This document shows, piece after piece, positions 35,501-44,127 of a stretch of DNA of 64,000 bases. Source of the DNA: Uranotaenia lowii (lineage: Eukaryota; Arthropoda; Insecta; Diptera; Culicidae). Every line of letters begins with the position of its first letter. Position 1 is the stretch's first letter. Both the position numbers and the translations under genes were made by a program. The DNA lies in contig NC_073692.1 in the NCBI RefSeq assembly GCF_029784155.1, forward strand, positions 19,532,126 through 19,596,125. The letters run 5' to 3'. Below the pieces are notes generated by a model that saw only the letters and a program-made list of their open reading frames with translations, did no database searches and was not told the DNA's origin.

Positions 35501-38100
35501 GAATCGATTGCATTCCTGCTGAAATGCTCAAAGCCGACCCTGCCTTGTCAGCACAAATGTTGCACCGTCTTTTCGCTGACATCTGGGATACTGCAACATT
35601 CCCGGCCGACTGGATGCAGGGTATCCTCGTAAAGGTCCCAAAGAAAGGAGACCTAACAGAGTGCGGTAACTGGCGTGGCATAACTTTGATCTGTACAACC
35701 CTCAAAGTACTCTGCAAAGTGATCCTGAACAGGATCCAGGAGAAAATCGACGCTACACTCCGACGGCAACAAGCTGGATTCCGATCCGGACGATCATGTG
35801 TGGACCACATCACAACGCTACGAATAATACTGGAACAAATCAACGAATTCCAGGACTCTCTTCTGCTGGTGTTCGTTGATTTCGAAAAAGCATTTGACCG
35901 ACTGAACCACGAAAACATCTGGGCTGCTCTTAGACGAAGAGGGGTCCCAGAGAAACTAGTCCATCTCATCGAAGCACAGTACGAGGCATTTTCGTGCAAG
36001 GTCTTGCACGACGGTGTCTTGTCCGAACCAATCCCGGTAACTGCTGGAGTGAGACAAGGATGTATTTTATCACCGCTACTTTTTCTCATCGTAATGGATG
36101 AGATCTTGACTGGATCGATTGACTGTAGACCAAACCGAGGATTGCCGTGGAATCCTTCAACCATGGAGCAACTGAACGACCTTGACCTGGCAGACGATAT
36201 TGTTTTGCTCGCCCAAACACAACAAGACATGCAGAGCAAACTCGATGACCTCACCGAAAGCTCCAAGGCAGCAGGTCTCAAAATCAATGTCGGAAAGACC
36301 AAGTCGATGGAAATCAATACAGGAAATCGTTCCAATTTCGTGGTAGCTGGACAACAGGTTGAGACAGTGGAGTGCTTCCAGTATCTTGGTAGCCAGATTA
36401 CGCCTGATGGTGGTACCAAGAAGGACATCGAAACCCGGATCAGAAAAGCCCGATTTGCGTTTGCGAGTCTCCGAAACATCTGGCGGTCACGCCAGATCTC
36501 TCTACGAACTAAGATCCGAATCTTCAACTCAAACGTCAAATCCGTATTGCTGTACGGGTGTGAAACTTGGTGCACATATGCGGTGACGACGCGAAAACTG
36601 CAAGTTTTTGTAAATCGCTGCCTGCGGAACATCATCCGCGCTTGGTGGCCTGGCAACTGGATCTCGAACGTTGAACTTCATCGCCGGTGTCATCAAAAGG
36701 CGCTAGAAATCGAGATTCGGGAACGTAAGTGGAGATGGATTGGGCACACGCTGCGAAGAGATGAAAACGAGATTTGCAGAGAGGCGCTTGACTGGAATCC
36801 AGATGGGCATCGAAGAAGAGGCAGGCCCAAAAGCTCGTGGCGGCGAAGTCTAGCCGCTGAAATCCGCACAGTTGACGAGAACCTTGGCTGGCAGCAAGTG
36901 AAGACGCTGGCTCCGGATCGCCAGCAGTGGAGATCTTTTATCTCAGCCCTATGCGCCGGTCAATCGGCGCTGGACCCTTAGGTAGGTAGGTAATAACAAT
37001 GAGATTTTCATGCCGACGAAGTTACACCTGAATCTATTTTCATCACTTCTCTTTCTGAGGACTTTGGATTATTCTGGTCAGAACCAGTAGAAAATCCTAG
37101 TAGGAGCTAGATGATGTTGTTTTCAACTGACAAAAATGTATACGTTCTAATGAAACTAGCCTAAAAGTATAATCCTTTGGTGTTAGAAGGGTGCAAGTGC
37201 ACTTGCACCCTTCTGACACCAAACGAAACAGGATTTTCATTGACACGTTTTTTTATAAATAGCTTAAAAATATCGAAATAATTTTTCTTCTGACCTGTGT
37301 CTTCTACAGAATGTTAATCTATACTTTAACTATCCAAAAAACAGTTTATCTCAGTTTTGATAAAAAATCACTTGCACCCCTCTGATCCTAAGTGCCTCAA
37401 TTATAATGGATTTTCACTAAATTTAAAATAAGTTAAACGGCAGGTCAAAAATAATATGAATTAGTTTATTATCTATTTGAACCTTCCTATGAAGTGCCTG
37501 CTAAAACATAATACCTACTTCCTTTTTAAAGAATAAATTTCTTATTGTTGATGATTTTCGTTCTTTCATCCTCAAAAATAAGTCAACAAAGCAGATAATT
37601 CAGAAAAATCAGACAGAATTCGCGTATCAATAGAGAATACCTTCATACATTCAATTTATTTATTGACTGCGTATGAAGAGAGTGAAATAAAGAATAAAGG
37701 AAACTTTCACCCCATAACATTTTGTTTGCATGAATGGGCAGAAATGCAACACCAAACGTTCAGAAAGTCTTAAGTAAAGAAATATTTTAATCGATTTGGG
37801 TCGTTTTTTAATTTGTTGTAAAATTTTTTAAAGAAGTTTGGTATTCGGAATTTTGTTTTCCTTCAATGTAATTTACGACTTTTCGAAATTCCCTTCTCGA
37901 AAAATATCCAACATCATCAGCATCGAGGTGCGAAGCACCAAAAAAACCAACAACAACAATAACATCAACCAGAATTCACCTTGAGCTGCATTGTACTGCC
38001 TGCCTAGGATCCAAACAGCCTCGTCCGTTTTGGGGATATCATCCGGTTCTGCCACGGTGCCAATGTCGTAGCCCACGTATGCGTCCAACATATAATCCAT
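26540..38100 (-). CDS. Atg4: cysteine protease ATG4 (autophagy)
   Basis: Five exons join on the minus strand: 38100-37980, 27782-27437, 27369-27290, 27232-26669 and 26601-26540. They total 390 codons plus stop, with matching phases (1, 2, 1, 1). ATG4 trims pro-Atg8/LC3 to expose its C-terminal glycine and removes Atg8 from lipid. The start is [16 protein letters not shown], then [12 protein letters not shown] joins [20 protein letters not shown]. The catalytic Cys is residue 77 ([14 protein letters not shown]). Asp254 and His256 lie in [19 protein letters not shown] precedes them. The C-terminus DEEFEIIA looks like an LC3-interacting motif (FEII). Length is normal for the family. The first intron is 10.2 kb and is filled with transposons; the other introns are 52-67 bases apart from intron 2, which is 67. 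Confidence 0.95.
28120..32095 (+). mobile_element. old, fragmented RTE-type LINE copy in Atg4 intron 1
   Basis: Pieces of this stretch match the intact RTE copies: 28130-28333 (GTLGKV... to the linker), 30868-31000 (linker and start of the RT region), 31130-31455 (VRQG and DLTDDIVL region) and 31990-32075 (NSNVKSVLL region). Stops and frameshifts are frequent. A CR1-like element interrupts it at about 28334-30867, and another unassigned sequence lies at 31456-31985. It is antisense to Atg4. Confidence 0.8.
28334..30867 (+). mobile_element. decayed CR1-like LINE nested in the old RTE copy
   Basis: The RTE homology stops at 28333 and resumes near 30868. Between them the plus strand encodes relics of a different [22 protein letters not shown] near 29660, [20 protein letters not shown] near 29880 and a DDLKLF box near 29975. 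The GSHLGP block is typical of CR1/Q/T1-type LINEs. Many stops show it is dead. The 3' end is AT-rich (AGAAATAAATAACA near 30845). Confidence 0.65.
33054..33535 (-). pseudogene. N-terminal fragment of a transposon-encoded protein
   Basis: An ATG at 33535 opens [20 protein letters not shown] followed by an acidic segment ([20 protein letters not shown]); the frame closes near 33311. A second open segment (33275-33054) reads [20 protein letters not shown] then [18 protein letters not shown]. The W-x(n)-R-K-x-L-R-N-x-G-x-x-Y-V-x-x-x-G-K pattern is one I recall from uncharacterised insect transposon-derived proteins, but I cannot name the family. No catalytic domain follows. An intron or a break separates the two parts. 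Confidence 0.45.
33594..33932 (+). CDS. RTE upstream open frame, 112 aa (copy 1)
   Basis: The frame opens [20 protein letters not shown] and ends IGTLG-stop. It is Arg/Ser/Gly-rich with no recognised domain. The same 112-codon frame is preserved in copy 2 with very few changes, which suggests it is a real product or a translated leader rather than chance. Confidence 0.6.
   Translation: MCNTRPHSGHITSYSQLLSLPPRGAGWGASNLSGDRVSNPGGCFGRMQTEKVAARVCSPCQGRRATTTERLFSRSGAAQTASVLQQAAEFMKCGSRQLSPRWQPHRGIGTLG
34018..36981 (+). CDS. RTE endonuclease-reverse transcriptase (copy 1)
   Basis: The first in-frame ATG at 34018 gives [20 protein letters not shown] and 987 codons. The AP-type endonuclease occupies residues about 1-250 ([20 protein letters not shown] near 148, [18 protein letters not shown] near 242). 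The reverse transcriptase occupies about 460-780 ([12 protein letters not shown] near 618, [14 protein letters not shown] near 677, LADDIVLLA near 725 with both catalytic aspartates). The C-terminus carries the RTE/BovB-style block [20 protein letters not shown]. In copy 2 the frame begins 51 codons further upstream; here a TGA at 33947-33949 (CGA in copy 2) removes that N-terminal extension. All catalytic motifs are intact. Confidence 0.92.
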   Translation: MKTRTRIGTWNVLTLAQPGKLAQLAREASRLKLEILGLSEVRWPNTGEHKTQSGQVLLYSGIRGEHATRERGVGFLLSPQAHAALIRWEPINERIIVARFRTRVRNLTMVQCYAPTDVADLQEKEQFYSQLNSVVERIPKGDIQIHLGDFNAKIGSDNQDLERIMGRHGLGQMSENGELFVEFCGNNNMVIGGSLFPHRPAHKVTWVSRDGRTENQIDHICISRKWRRSLLDVRNKRSADIASDHHLVLGEIRLRVARVQRREEKVGCRYDVRRLENPEVKRAYVEQLESRASELPTDGTVEEQWCGIKNAFITTSHGTLGKVCGRRSEWMSDETWRMIDDRRKAKVGIEQACTGSAKAAARLRYAELEKAVKRACRRDKRAWTNSLAEEGERAAAIGDIRLLYDISRRLSGARTNARMPLKNRAGQLLTDRTDQLKRWTEHFDQLFRVTNSNGQQNPQLEAPTVSRINGVNSEAPSLAEIEAAIKNMKSNKAPGIDCIPAEMLKADPALSAQMLHRLFADIWDTATFPADWMQGILVKVPKKGDLTECGNWRGITLICTTLKVLCKVILNRIQEKIDATLRRQQAGFRSGRSCVDHITTLRIILEQINEFQDSLLLVFVDFEKAFDRLNHENIWAALRRRGVPEKLVHLIEAQYEAFSCKVLHDGVLSEPIPVTAGVRQGCILSPLLFLIVMDEILTGSIDCRPNRGLPWNPSTMEQLNDLDLADDIVLLAQTQQDMQSKLDDLTESSKAAGLKINVGKTKSMEINTGNRSNFVVAGQQVETVECFQYLGSQITPDGGTKKDIETRIRKARFAFASLRNIWRSRQISLRTKIRIFNSNVKSVLLYGCETWCTYAVTTRKLQVFVNRCLRNIIRAWWPGNWISNVELHRRCHQKALEIEIRERKWRWIGHTLRRDENEICREALDWNPDGHRRRGRPKSSWRRSLAAEIRTVDENLGWQQVKTLAPDRQQWRSFISALCAGQSALDP
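37176..37223. repeat. 48-bp near-perfect palindrome in the TIR element
   Basis: Two 24-base halves, each carrying AAGGGTGCAAGTG or its complement, meet at 37199/37200 with a single mismatch. The central 30 bases are a perfect palindrome. It consists of two inverted copies of the subterminal motif of the surrounding element. Confidence 0.9.
37403..37979. other. remaining Atg4 intron 1 sequence
   Basis: AT-rich intron DNA up to the donor of Atg4 exon 1 (AAG|GTGAATTC on the minus strand at 37980/37979). No other feature is seen. Confidence 0.5.
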
Positions 38101-40818
38101 GATAGCTGCAGCTTTTGTCGCTAGACCACCACCACAGCTGATAACATTGGAGTTGTTCGGTTCCAGATGCGAAGTCAGTTTTCCCGATTACTTATGAACC
38201 TATACGAACACTCTTCTAATTTCACTTTTTCGGGGAGTTTCCCAACGATTGACCTCGACGTCACTCGGATGTTACACTTGGTGCGACATAGCTCTAGCCA
38301 AATTTAATTCTTAATTATGTAGTCTGTATCACTACGCTACCTTGTATGCGATTGAGATGCACAACTTCGAGAGAAAAACACTGATGTTTCTTCACTTCCT
38401 TCACTCAAAAGATTTGGTAAGCCAATGAAATTGCAATTTGGGATTTTCTTTTGTTCAGCTTTGTTATTATTTTTGTACCTCGCTCGCGCACTCTGATGTG
38501 TGACATGAGCGTTTATACATAAAAATCTTTGCCAGCAAGTCTGTTTATGTCTTTTTGTCTGTGAAGTTGGGGCGAACTGTATTCACGGGCGAATTTTTTT
38601 CAAACTCACCGTTGATAGATTAATGGAATGAACTCCGAACGATTTCGATGTTTTATTTTTCATCACTTCGCGGCTCGATTTTATCATTTTGTAAACGCGT
38701 ATACATATTGTGCGTTTAGATAAAAATTTTATAATCGTCTTTGGTGAACTGGCATCATGCTGACTTCCGACCAAAACATATTGAGTCGTTTTATTTAAGC
38801 GTGCGCCAAATTCACATAAAATCAACGTTGCCACAAATTCATTTGAATCGTTTGTGTATCTCATTCTTGCCCGGAAGAGTATATTTCACGCGAACACAAA
38901 CGATTGCTGGCGAAAACAGTAACAGCAACAGCAAAAAAAAACATTTCCACCCCGGCAGAGGGTGGTTTGTACAAAATATTTCGATCCCGACCGATTTTAC
39001 TCAAACCGTTTAGGCGATCATACAAGCAGTGCCATTCACGATGCAAATCGTGTTCACAGCGACAAAATTTCATCGCGTTTGTACCAATGTTGTGTAGTCT
39101 GTGGCCCGCTTAAAGTATGTTGAGATAGTCTGGTGGATACAAATTTATGTGTGGCAACGTTGCATATAATACACTGTTATTTTTTAAACACAACTGTCAA
39201 ATGTTCGGAAGTAAGTTCGGGATCGGAAGTCCGGACTTCCGAAGTAAAATTTAGTGCTGGCGCTATAATATATAGGTTTTCTGATTTCATAAAATATTTA
39301 AATATCATTAGATAGTTGAAACAAATGTTGATGAGAACATGTACCCGGAACTGTTGCAAGTTAAAATATGTTGTATGTACATATGTTAACATAATGTAAG
39401 TCCTGAATTGAAAATAATAAAAATTTACTGTTTCAGCCGGAGAACAAGGTAAGTACACGTAAATTTTGAAAAAATCAACGATAATTTGCGGGTATGTTCA
39501 TCAAAAATGGTTTTAAATATTACTAAATAACTAATAAATAGTGATAGGTAAACGCACAAATATTGAGAAAATGGACTACAATACGTCTTGACTCATGCAC
39601 TAAAATACCTACTAATTTTATTTTTTTTTGTCAAAAATTCTTATAAAATTTTATCAAAATCGGTCGGAGTAAGTTGATCATTGACTTTCAACTCAATTAT
39701 CTTATTAACAATCGACAGGTTTGCCAAAAAAGTGTTTTTTTTTTAATTCTATTTTCATCATTCAATTTGAATCTCAAAATCTAGAGGGAAAAAACTGATT
39801 GTATACCGATTGGCATAAATCATTCGGCAATCACCATTATGCCAAACGGCATAGGACTTATTGCATATTTTAATTCAGGGCCCCGAAAATAGCTGTGTTA
39901 TTAAAGTTCACAAGATTTTTTTCCGCTGAATGTTTGATGTAAATAAATTTTAACTTATAAAAGTTCTATTTGGAGGTCTTTTACCACAACCCTTTGCGCT
40001 GGAAAATCAGCGTGAGATCGTTAAATACGTAAGAAAATGGTCTTCCTGCAGACCTGTTTTTTTATCAATGTGCTATCCGAACTTGCACGTTTATTCTCTT
40101 CTGGAATTTAAATTTACCAATTCCGTGCTGTACAATTTCCTTACCATTACTTCTAGTCATCTCGTTCCATATTATTCAACGATATCGCTTTTTATGTACC
40201 CAACGATATTTCATATTATTTATGTACCCTTGACAATGGCACACAAAGGAATCAGTGTTAAGAACTTTCATCAAGGCTTTCCACAACTGATCTTTGTAAA
40301 GATTAACAAAGGCGAAAGGTTTTATCACAAACTAGTCTGTGGTTTTATTACGATGATGGTTGTTCTATAATTTTCTTTCACACGTTTGATACATAATTCA
40401 GGAAGTATCATTTCAACAACGAAAGAATTCAAATGAAAGAAATTACAGATTTCTTTTTTAAACGTACCTAACAAATTAAATTAAGCTTGCTTTTATTGCC
40501 TTCAATAATTAATACATTTACAAAAATAGTCTTCTTATTGTATACGACAATTATACGACGGTTTTTGTTAAATTAATAAATCTTTTTACCACTTAATTGT
40601 ACATATTTTAGAAAACAAGACACATATATTTATTTCACAAATACTGGCTGGCTTGTCATAGCAGTATTTTTCTTCTAGTTGAAACTGTAAGATCACATTT
40701 TGTGCATTTTGTGGAGGGCCTTTTTTGTGAAACATTTCGTTTAACGTAACATCTTCATGCTAAGACATGATAGGTATACCCCATTCTAAATACAATACGT
40801 ATTGACATGACGATTGTT
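38101..40818. other. intergenic region upstream of Atg4
   Basis: The Atg4 5' untranslated region and promoter should lie just right of 38100. I see no further gene; frames at 38583-39113 and 40068-40370 have no recognisable product or splice support. A GCCAAACGGCAT-type short inverted motif lies near 39800-39860. Confidence 0.45.
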
Positions 40819-41419
40819 TCAACTATCTACGATGAAAATTTCACTGCCAAATACTGGAAGTTCAAGTTCCTTCTTTTTAAACGGTATGTAGCAAAAATAC
40901 CATGATCTTTGAATTTTCCCACTAATATAAGATCCTTCATGCAATCTTCGGCCAATGTAAAGCGGCTCTCCCTGTTCACTGATTCCTGCCGGTGTGCCCC
41001 TCATCAGAGTGTTGTCGCTATCGATATGTACGAATGTCCCTGGGGTACAGAGCACCTCGTACCGTGAACATTTGTGGCTCTTGCCGCCCCACGGAACGAA
41101 GCAGGCTCGTTGATGTGGTTTTACCATTCCTGGTGCCACCGAGTCCATCACTTTGGCCCGACCCACAAACAATGGGTATCGTCCCTCCTCATAACCTACT
41201 AGTACCGCATTTGGAGGAATTAGTCCATTGGTAGTTTCTACCCACTGCATTCGGTTCAGTTGGTCCCAACGTTTCAGATACATATGGTTAGAACCCTTGA
41301 AGGGCCGATCCGAATCGTAGGGGATGCGATCATTATAGAGGGATGCTAGAAAATTATGTGAAAAGTAATAACTTGAAGGATATGTATCAGTTGACGTGGT
41401 ATTTACCGTATTGCACCAT
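40819..41419 (-). CDS. DM9 repeat (DUF3421) protein, 179 aa
   Basis: A 13-base coding exon (41419-41407, MVQY plus one base) joins 41345-40819 across a 61-base intron in phase 1, giving 179 codons plus stop. The protein consists mainly of a pair of DM9 modules. Visible motifs are WVETTNGLIPPNAVLVGYE, PLFVGRAKVMDSVAPGMV, YEVLCTPGTFVHI, GEPLYIGRRLHEGSYISGKI and CYIPFKKKE. DM9 proteins are small beta-rich proteins; in some animals they bind mannose-type glycans, and a mosquito DM9 protein responds to Plasmodium in salivary glands and midgut. No signal peptide is seen. The neighbour at 41991-43062 has the same exon pattern, so the two are tandem paralogues. Confidence 0.9.
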
Positions 41420-41990
41420 TTTCGTAAACTCGTTTCGATGACTAACACCTATCGCTCCCGTCTGCTTTTTGTGATGTTGATAATCAAACTGCAAATGATT
41501 TCTTCCGTTTCTTCTATAAACCGGGCAAAAGAGCTAGTCAGACAAAAAGTGAAATTGACGAGAGCGTTACAAACTCTCTTGTTTTCTTCCTCTCGCGATT
41601 TTTGCATCTGTTTATATTTTAATGACATTCCAACCAATTTCAACCAAAGCAGTTCTGCCGAATTTGCGATAGCAAATTTATGCATAGTTAAAATATATTT
41701 TCGAATTTTTAACGTTATTTTTATGTGATGCTTCATAAATAATGTAAGTATCCATTAACCAGAATCACCTGGTACCTCGTGCTTGCAAGAACATTAGGAA
41801 TTCTCAACACCAATTAAAATACAGTCTTATCATTCTTATCTTGAACAATTATTTATGTAGTTACGGTAGTTACCAAACAAATTACAATTAAAAGAAAATG
41901 TCTTCCGATTTTAGACAACAGTATTATCAATTACATTCTAGAATACAATGATCACATCACATATTTTTGTTGGGTATTCATTTGAGCTCC
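41420..41990. other. short intergenic spacer between DM9 genes
   Basis: This 571-base AT-rich spacer separates the two minus-strand DM9 genes. It should hold the promoter of the smaller gene and the 3' end of the larger one. Short overlapping frames at 41449-41736 have no recognised product. Confidence 0.45.
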
Positions 41991-43062
41991 TTAGCAGTTG
42001 TCTAATACTAGTATTTCATACTCCTTGTAAGCAGTTTCTTTTCCTCTATAAGGAACGTAGCAAACCGAGTGGGACGGTTGAACCTTTCCAACTATAAGCT
42101 GCCTTCTGTTGATCTGTACGCGTCCGATGAACAGAGGTTCCCCGAATTCCGAATAACCTCCGTGAATGGCTCCCACGGGCACATTGTTCGATGAACATGG
42201 AATAAATTTTGTCTTACAATTGCATAGATATTCGTATTTGCTTTTGGGATGCTCATCGGAGCCCCAGGCAATGTGGCAAATGTTTGCTCTGGGACAAACG
42301 GACCCGGGTGTAAGCGAATTACGGTGTTTGGCACGACCGATGTACAAATACCCGTCCTGGTTCATACCGCCCACGATGGCTTTCGGTGGAACAGTCTCGA
42401 CATCTTCGTTGCTCACCCACTCGTGATACTGGAATGTTGGGTCTGGCATTGCACTGAATACTTCGTATTCCTTGAATCCCATTTCGCGTTTGCCATGGCT
42501 AATGTAGCACACTCCGTGCGACCGCTGCACTTTGCCATAAATGTACTTCCCCTCGTGTCTCACCCGTCCGATGAACAGTGGTTCGCCATTTTCTGAAATC
42601 CCAGCCGAAGTAGCGCTCAGCAGCACTTCCGTGTTGACCTCCGAAACCGGCAGGAATGATCCGGTCGTACAGAGAACTTCGTAGATTCTCTTCTCGTGTT
42701 CATCACCACCCCAGGCGATGCAACAAGCCTTGCGCTTAGGATCTATGTATCCGGGTGTCACCGAACCCTGGTGATGGGCTCTCCCTATGAAAGAACTGTT
42801 CCGGTGCGAATCGACTGTCCTGACAGCATTCCTAGGAACTTGCCCGTTGCTGGCCCAGACCCACTGCAACCCGGTTTGGCGATCTCGCCGTGCCAACAAT
42901 CGCTGGCGAGCTCTACGTTCCAGTCTCGGTTCGTGTTGATACTCCCAGAGCCCGTGCCAAAATTGCATCTGGGAAAGCGAAGGCGGAGAAACTGAAGACA
43001 CATAATTGTTAAATCGGACCATGAAAATAAAACTCAGTTTATCAATTACCTAAATTCACCAT
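41991..43062 (-). CDS. DM9 repeat (DUF3421) protein with two DM9 pairs, 337 aa
   Basis: A 13-base coding exon (43062-43050, MVNL plus one base) joins 42991-41991 across a 58-base intron in phase 1, giving 337 codons plus stop. Residues about 50-185 form one DM9 pair (WVWASNGQVPRNAVRTV, ACCIAWGGDEHEKRIYEVLC, GEPLFIGRVRHEGKYIYGKV). Residues about 200-335 form a second pair (WVSNEDVETVPPKAIVGG, CHIAWGSDEHPKSKYEYLC, GEPLFIGRVQINRRQLIVGK). The protein is thus an internal duplication of the neighbour's architecture. No signal peptide or membrane segment is seen, so a cytosolic location is likely. The function is unknown; glycan binding or a role in infection responses is inference from other DM9 proteins. 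Confidence 0.92.
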
Positions 43063-44047
43063 TTTCCTTAAATTCTTTACAATTTCACTGGCATATGCAA
43101 TGGGGGAATGACTAATCTGTTAGAATGTTTACAGATGACAGCAGAGCGAGCTTGTTTGAGACTGCTGGCTGGCCTTTCTCCTTTTGGGAGAGAGTCCTTA
43201 AATTTTTCTCACCGTTCACTAGCTGCTCTCTTATTTTTCTCACTGATGAAGTCGTGCCACCCACCCCACCCAATTCCCAATCGACCCAATCCGATGGGCG
43301 ATGAATCTTTCATTCGGAGCACATTCGAGTAGTTTTGTTAACTCGATTTAAAAATAAATTTCAATCAACGCAGTAGTGTGGCTTAACGATTAAAAAACAT
43401 ACCCCAAAATCTGATTTCAATTTTAAGTGTGATTTTTGAAACAGAACTAAGTTGAATTTTGAGTCCGTGAGTTCGAATAGAACTAAATTTTATTTTTTAA
43501 TGATTCTAAATTATAGTTTTTTTTATTCCAATTCTGGATTCTGTATCCGATTCTGAATATTGTTCTACATTCTGAATCTCAACGCTGAATAAGAAATCGT
43601 TTTCTTATCAGGAAAAAAAATAACTTGACAATCTCTGAATATTTCATAAGTATTTTACTATTAATGCGAAGAAATTAGAGAAATTTTTAAAATGTTAATG
43701 ATTTAAAATATTTTCATTGATCACTACTTTTAGTTTTTTAGGCTTTTACTCCCTTCATTTCATCAAGATTTATATTGATCATTCAGTACTGGGATGGGAA
43801 TCGAACCCAGTGGACCTGCGATTAGATACTGTCTTCCCAAGCTATCCGCCTTGCCACCTAGAGGTACAATATGTTCAAAATGATGGATATGTCTTGGTTG
43901 TTCTTATTTTGGACCTTTTAATAACTTTTGAATTTTCAATACCTAAAAAAAAACATGCAAACGAAGTATGCAAGTGTAAAATTCTTAGCAATTTTTATCG
44001 ATGTCCTTCTATAGTGTATGTATTACATAACCCATGTAATATTTATT
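43063..44047. other. intergenic region with degenerate repeats
   Basis: Positions 43430-43600 contain TTCTGAATC-type degenerate repeats. A tRNA-like relic lies at 43790-43866 (see separate entry). No gene is seen. Confidence 0.45.
43790..43866 (-). repeat. tRNA-derived relic
   Basis: On the minus strand an A-box-like string (TGGCAAGGCGGATAGC, about 43841-43856) precedes a B box (GGGTTCGATTCCC, 43796-43808) at tRNA spacing. The 5' and 3' ends do not pair as an acceptor stem, so I call a SINE or tRNA pseudogene remnant rather than a functional tRNA. Confidence 0.55.
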
Positions 44048-44127
44048 AATAATAATAATATTTATTAATGACCCTTTAACTTTATAAGTCATTCAGGTCA
44101 GATTCCGAAAAATAGATACATTTCATT

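Larger units (their letters stand above)
33574..36990 (+). mobile_element. near-full-length RTE-type (JAM1-like) LINE, copy 1
   Basis: The copy starts TGGCTGGTAAACGGTGG, the same 5' end as copy 2, and ends with the tetranucleotide tail TAGGTAGGTAGG. It is flanked by TAATAAC (33567-33573 and 36991-36997), a probable 7-bp target duplication. It carries a small upstream frame and a 987-codon EN-RT frame. It lies inside the TIR element above and antisense in Atg4 intron 1. Ends in simple repeats rather than poly(A) are typical of the RTE clade. Confidence 0.9.
32534..37402 (-). mobile_element. TIR DNA transposon derivative, split by an RTE insertion
   Basis: The ends are 33-bp terminal inverted repeats with one mismatch, beginning AATTGAGGCGCTTAGGATCA on the left and AATTGAGGCACTTAGGATCA on the right in reverse complement. 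The motif CACTTGCACCCYTCTGA recurs internally near 32758, 32787, 37199 and 37370 and inverted near 32553 and 37185. Removing the RTE copy and one duplication leaves about 1.45 kb. A minus-strand protein fragment lies inside (33535-33054). Possible TTAYAA flanks (about 32531 and 37401) overlap the ends. The family is not recognised. I infer an internally deleted DNA transposon. Confidence 0.65.

Noticed and set aside
35349..36656. 435-codon minus-strand frame opposite the RTE reverse transcriptase
   Set aside because: It mirrors the coding strand of the RTE, recurs in the other RTE copies on the opposite strand, and has no recognisable domain.
37873..38100. Small membrane-like protein with a Leu-rich hydrophobic tail
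   Set aside because: Residues 1-40 are Atg4 exon 1. The hydrophobic tail is read-through into the intron after the donor at 37980.
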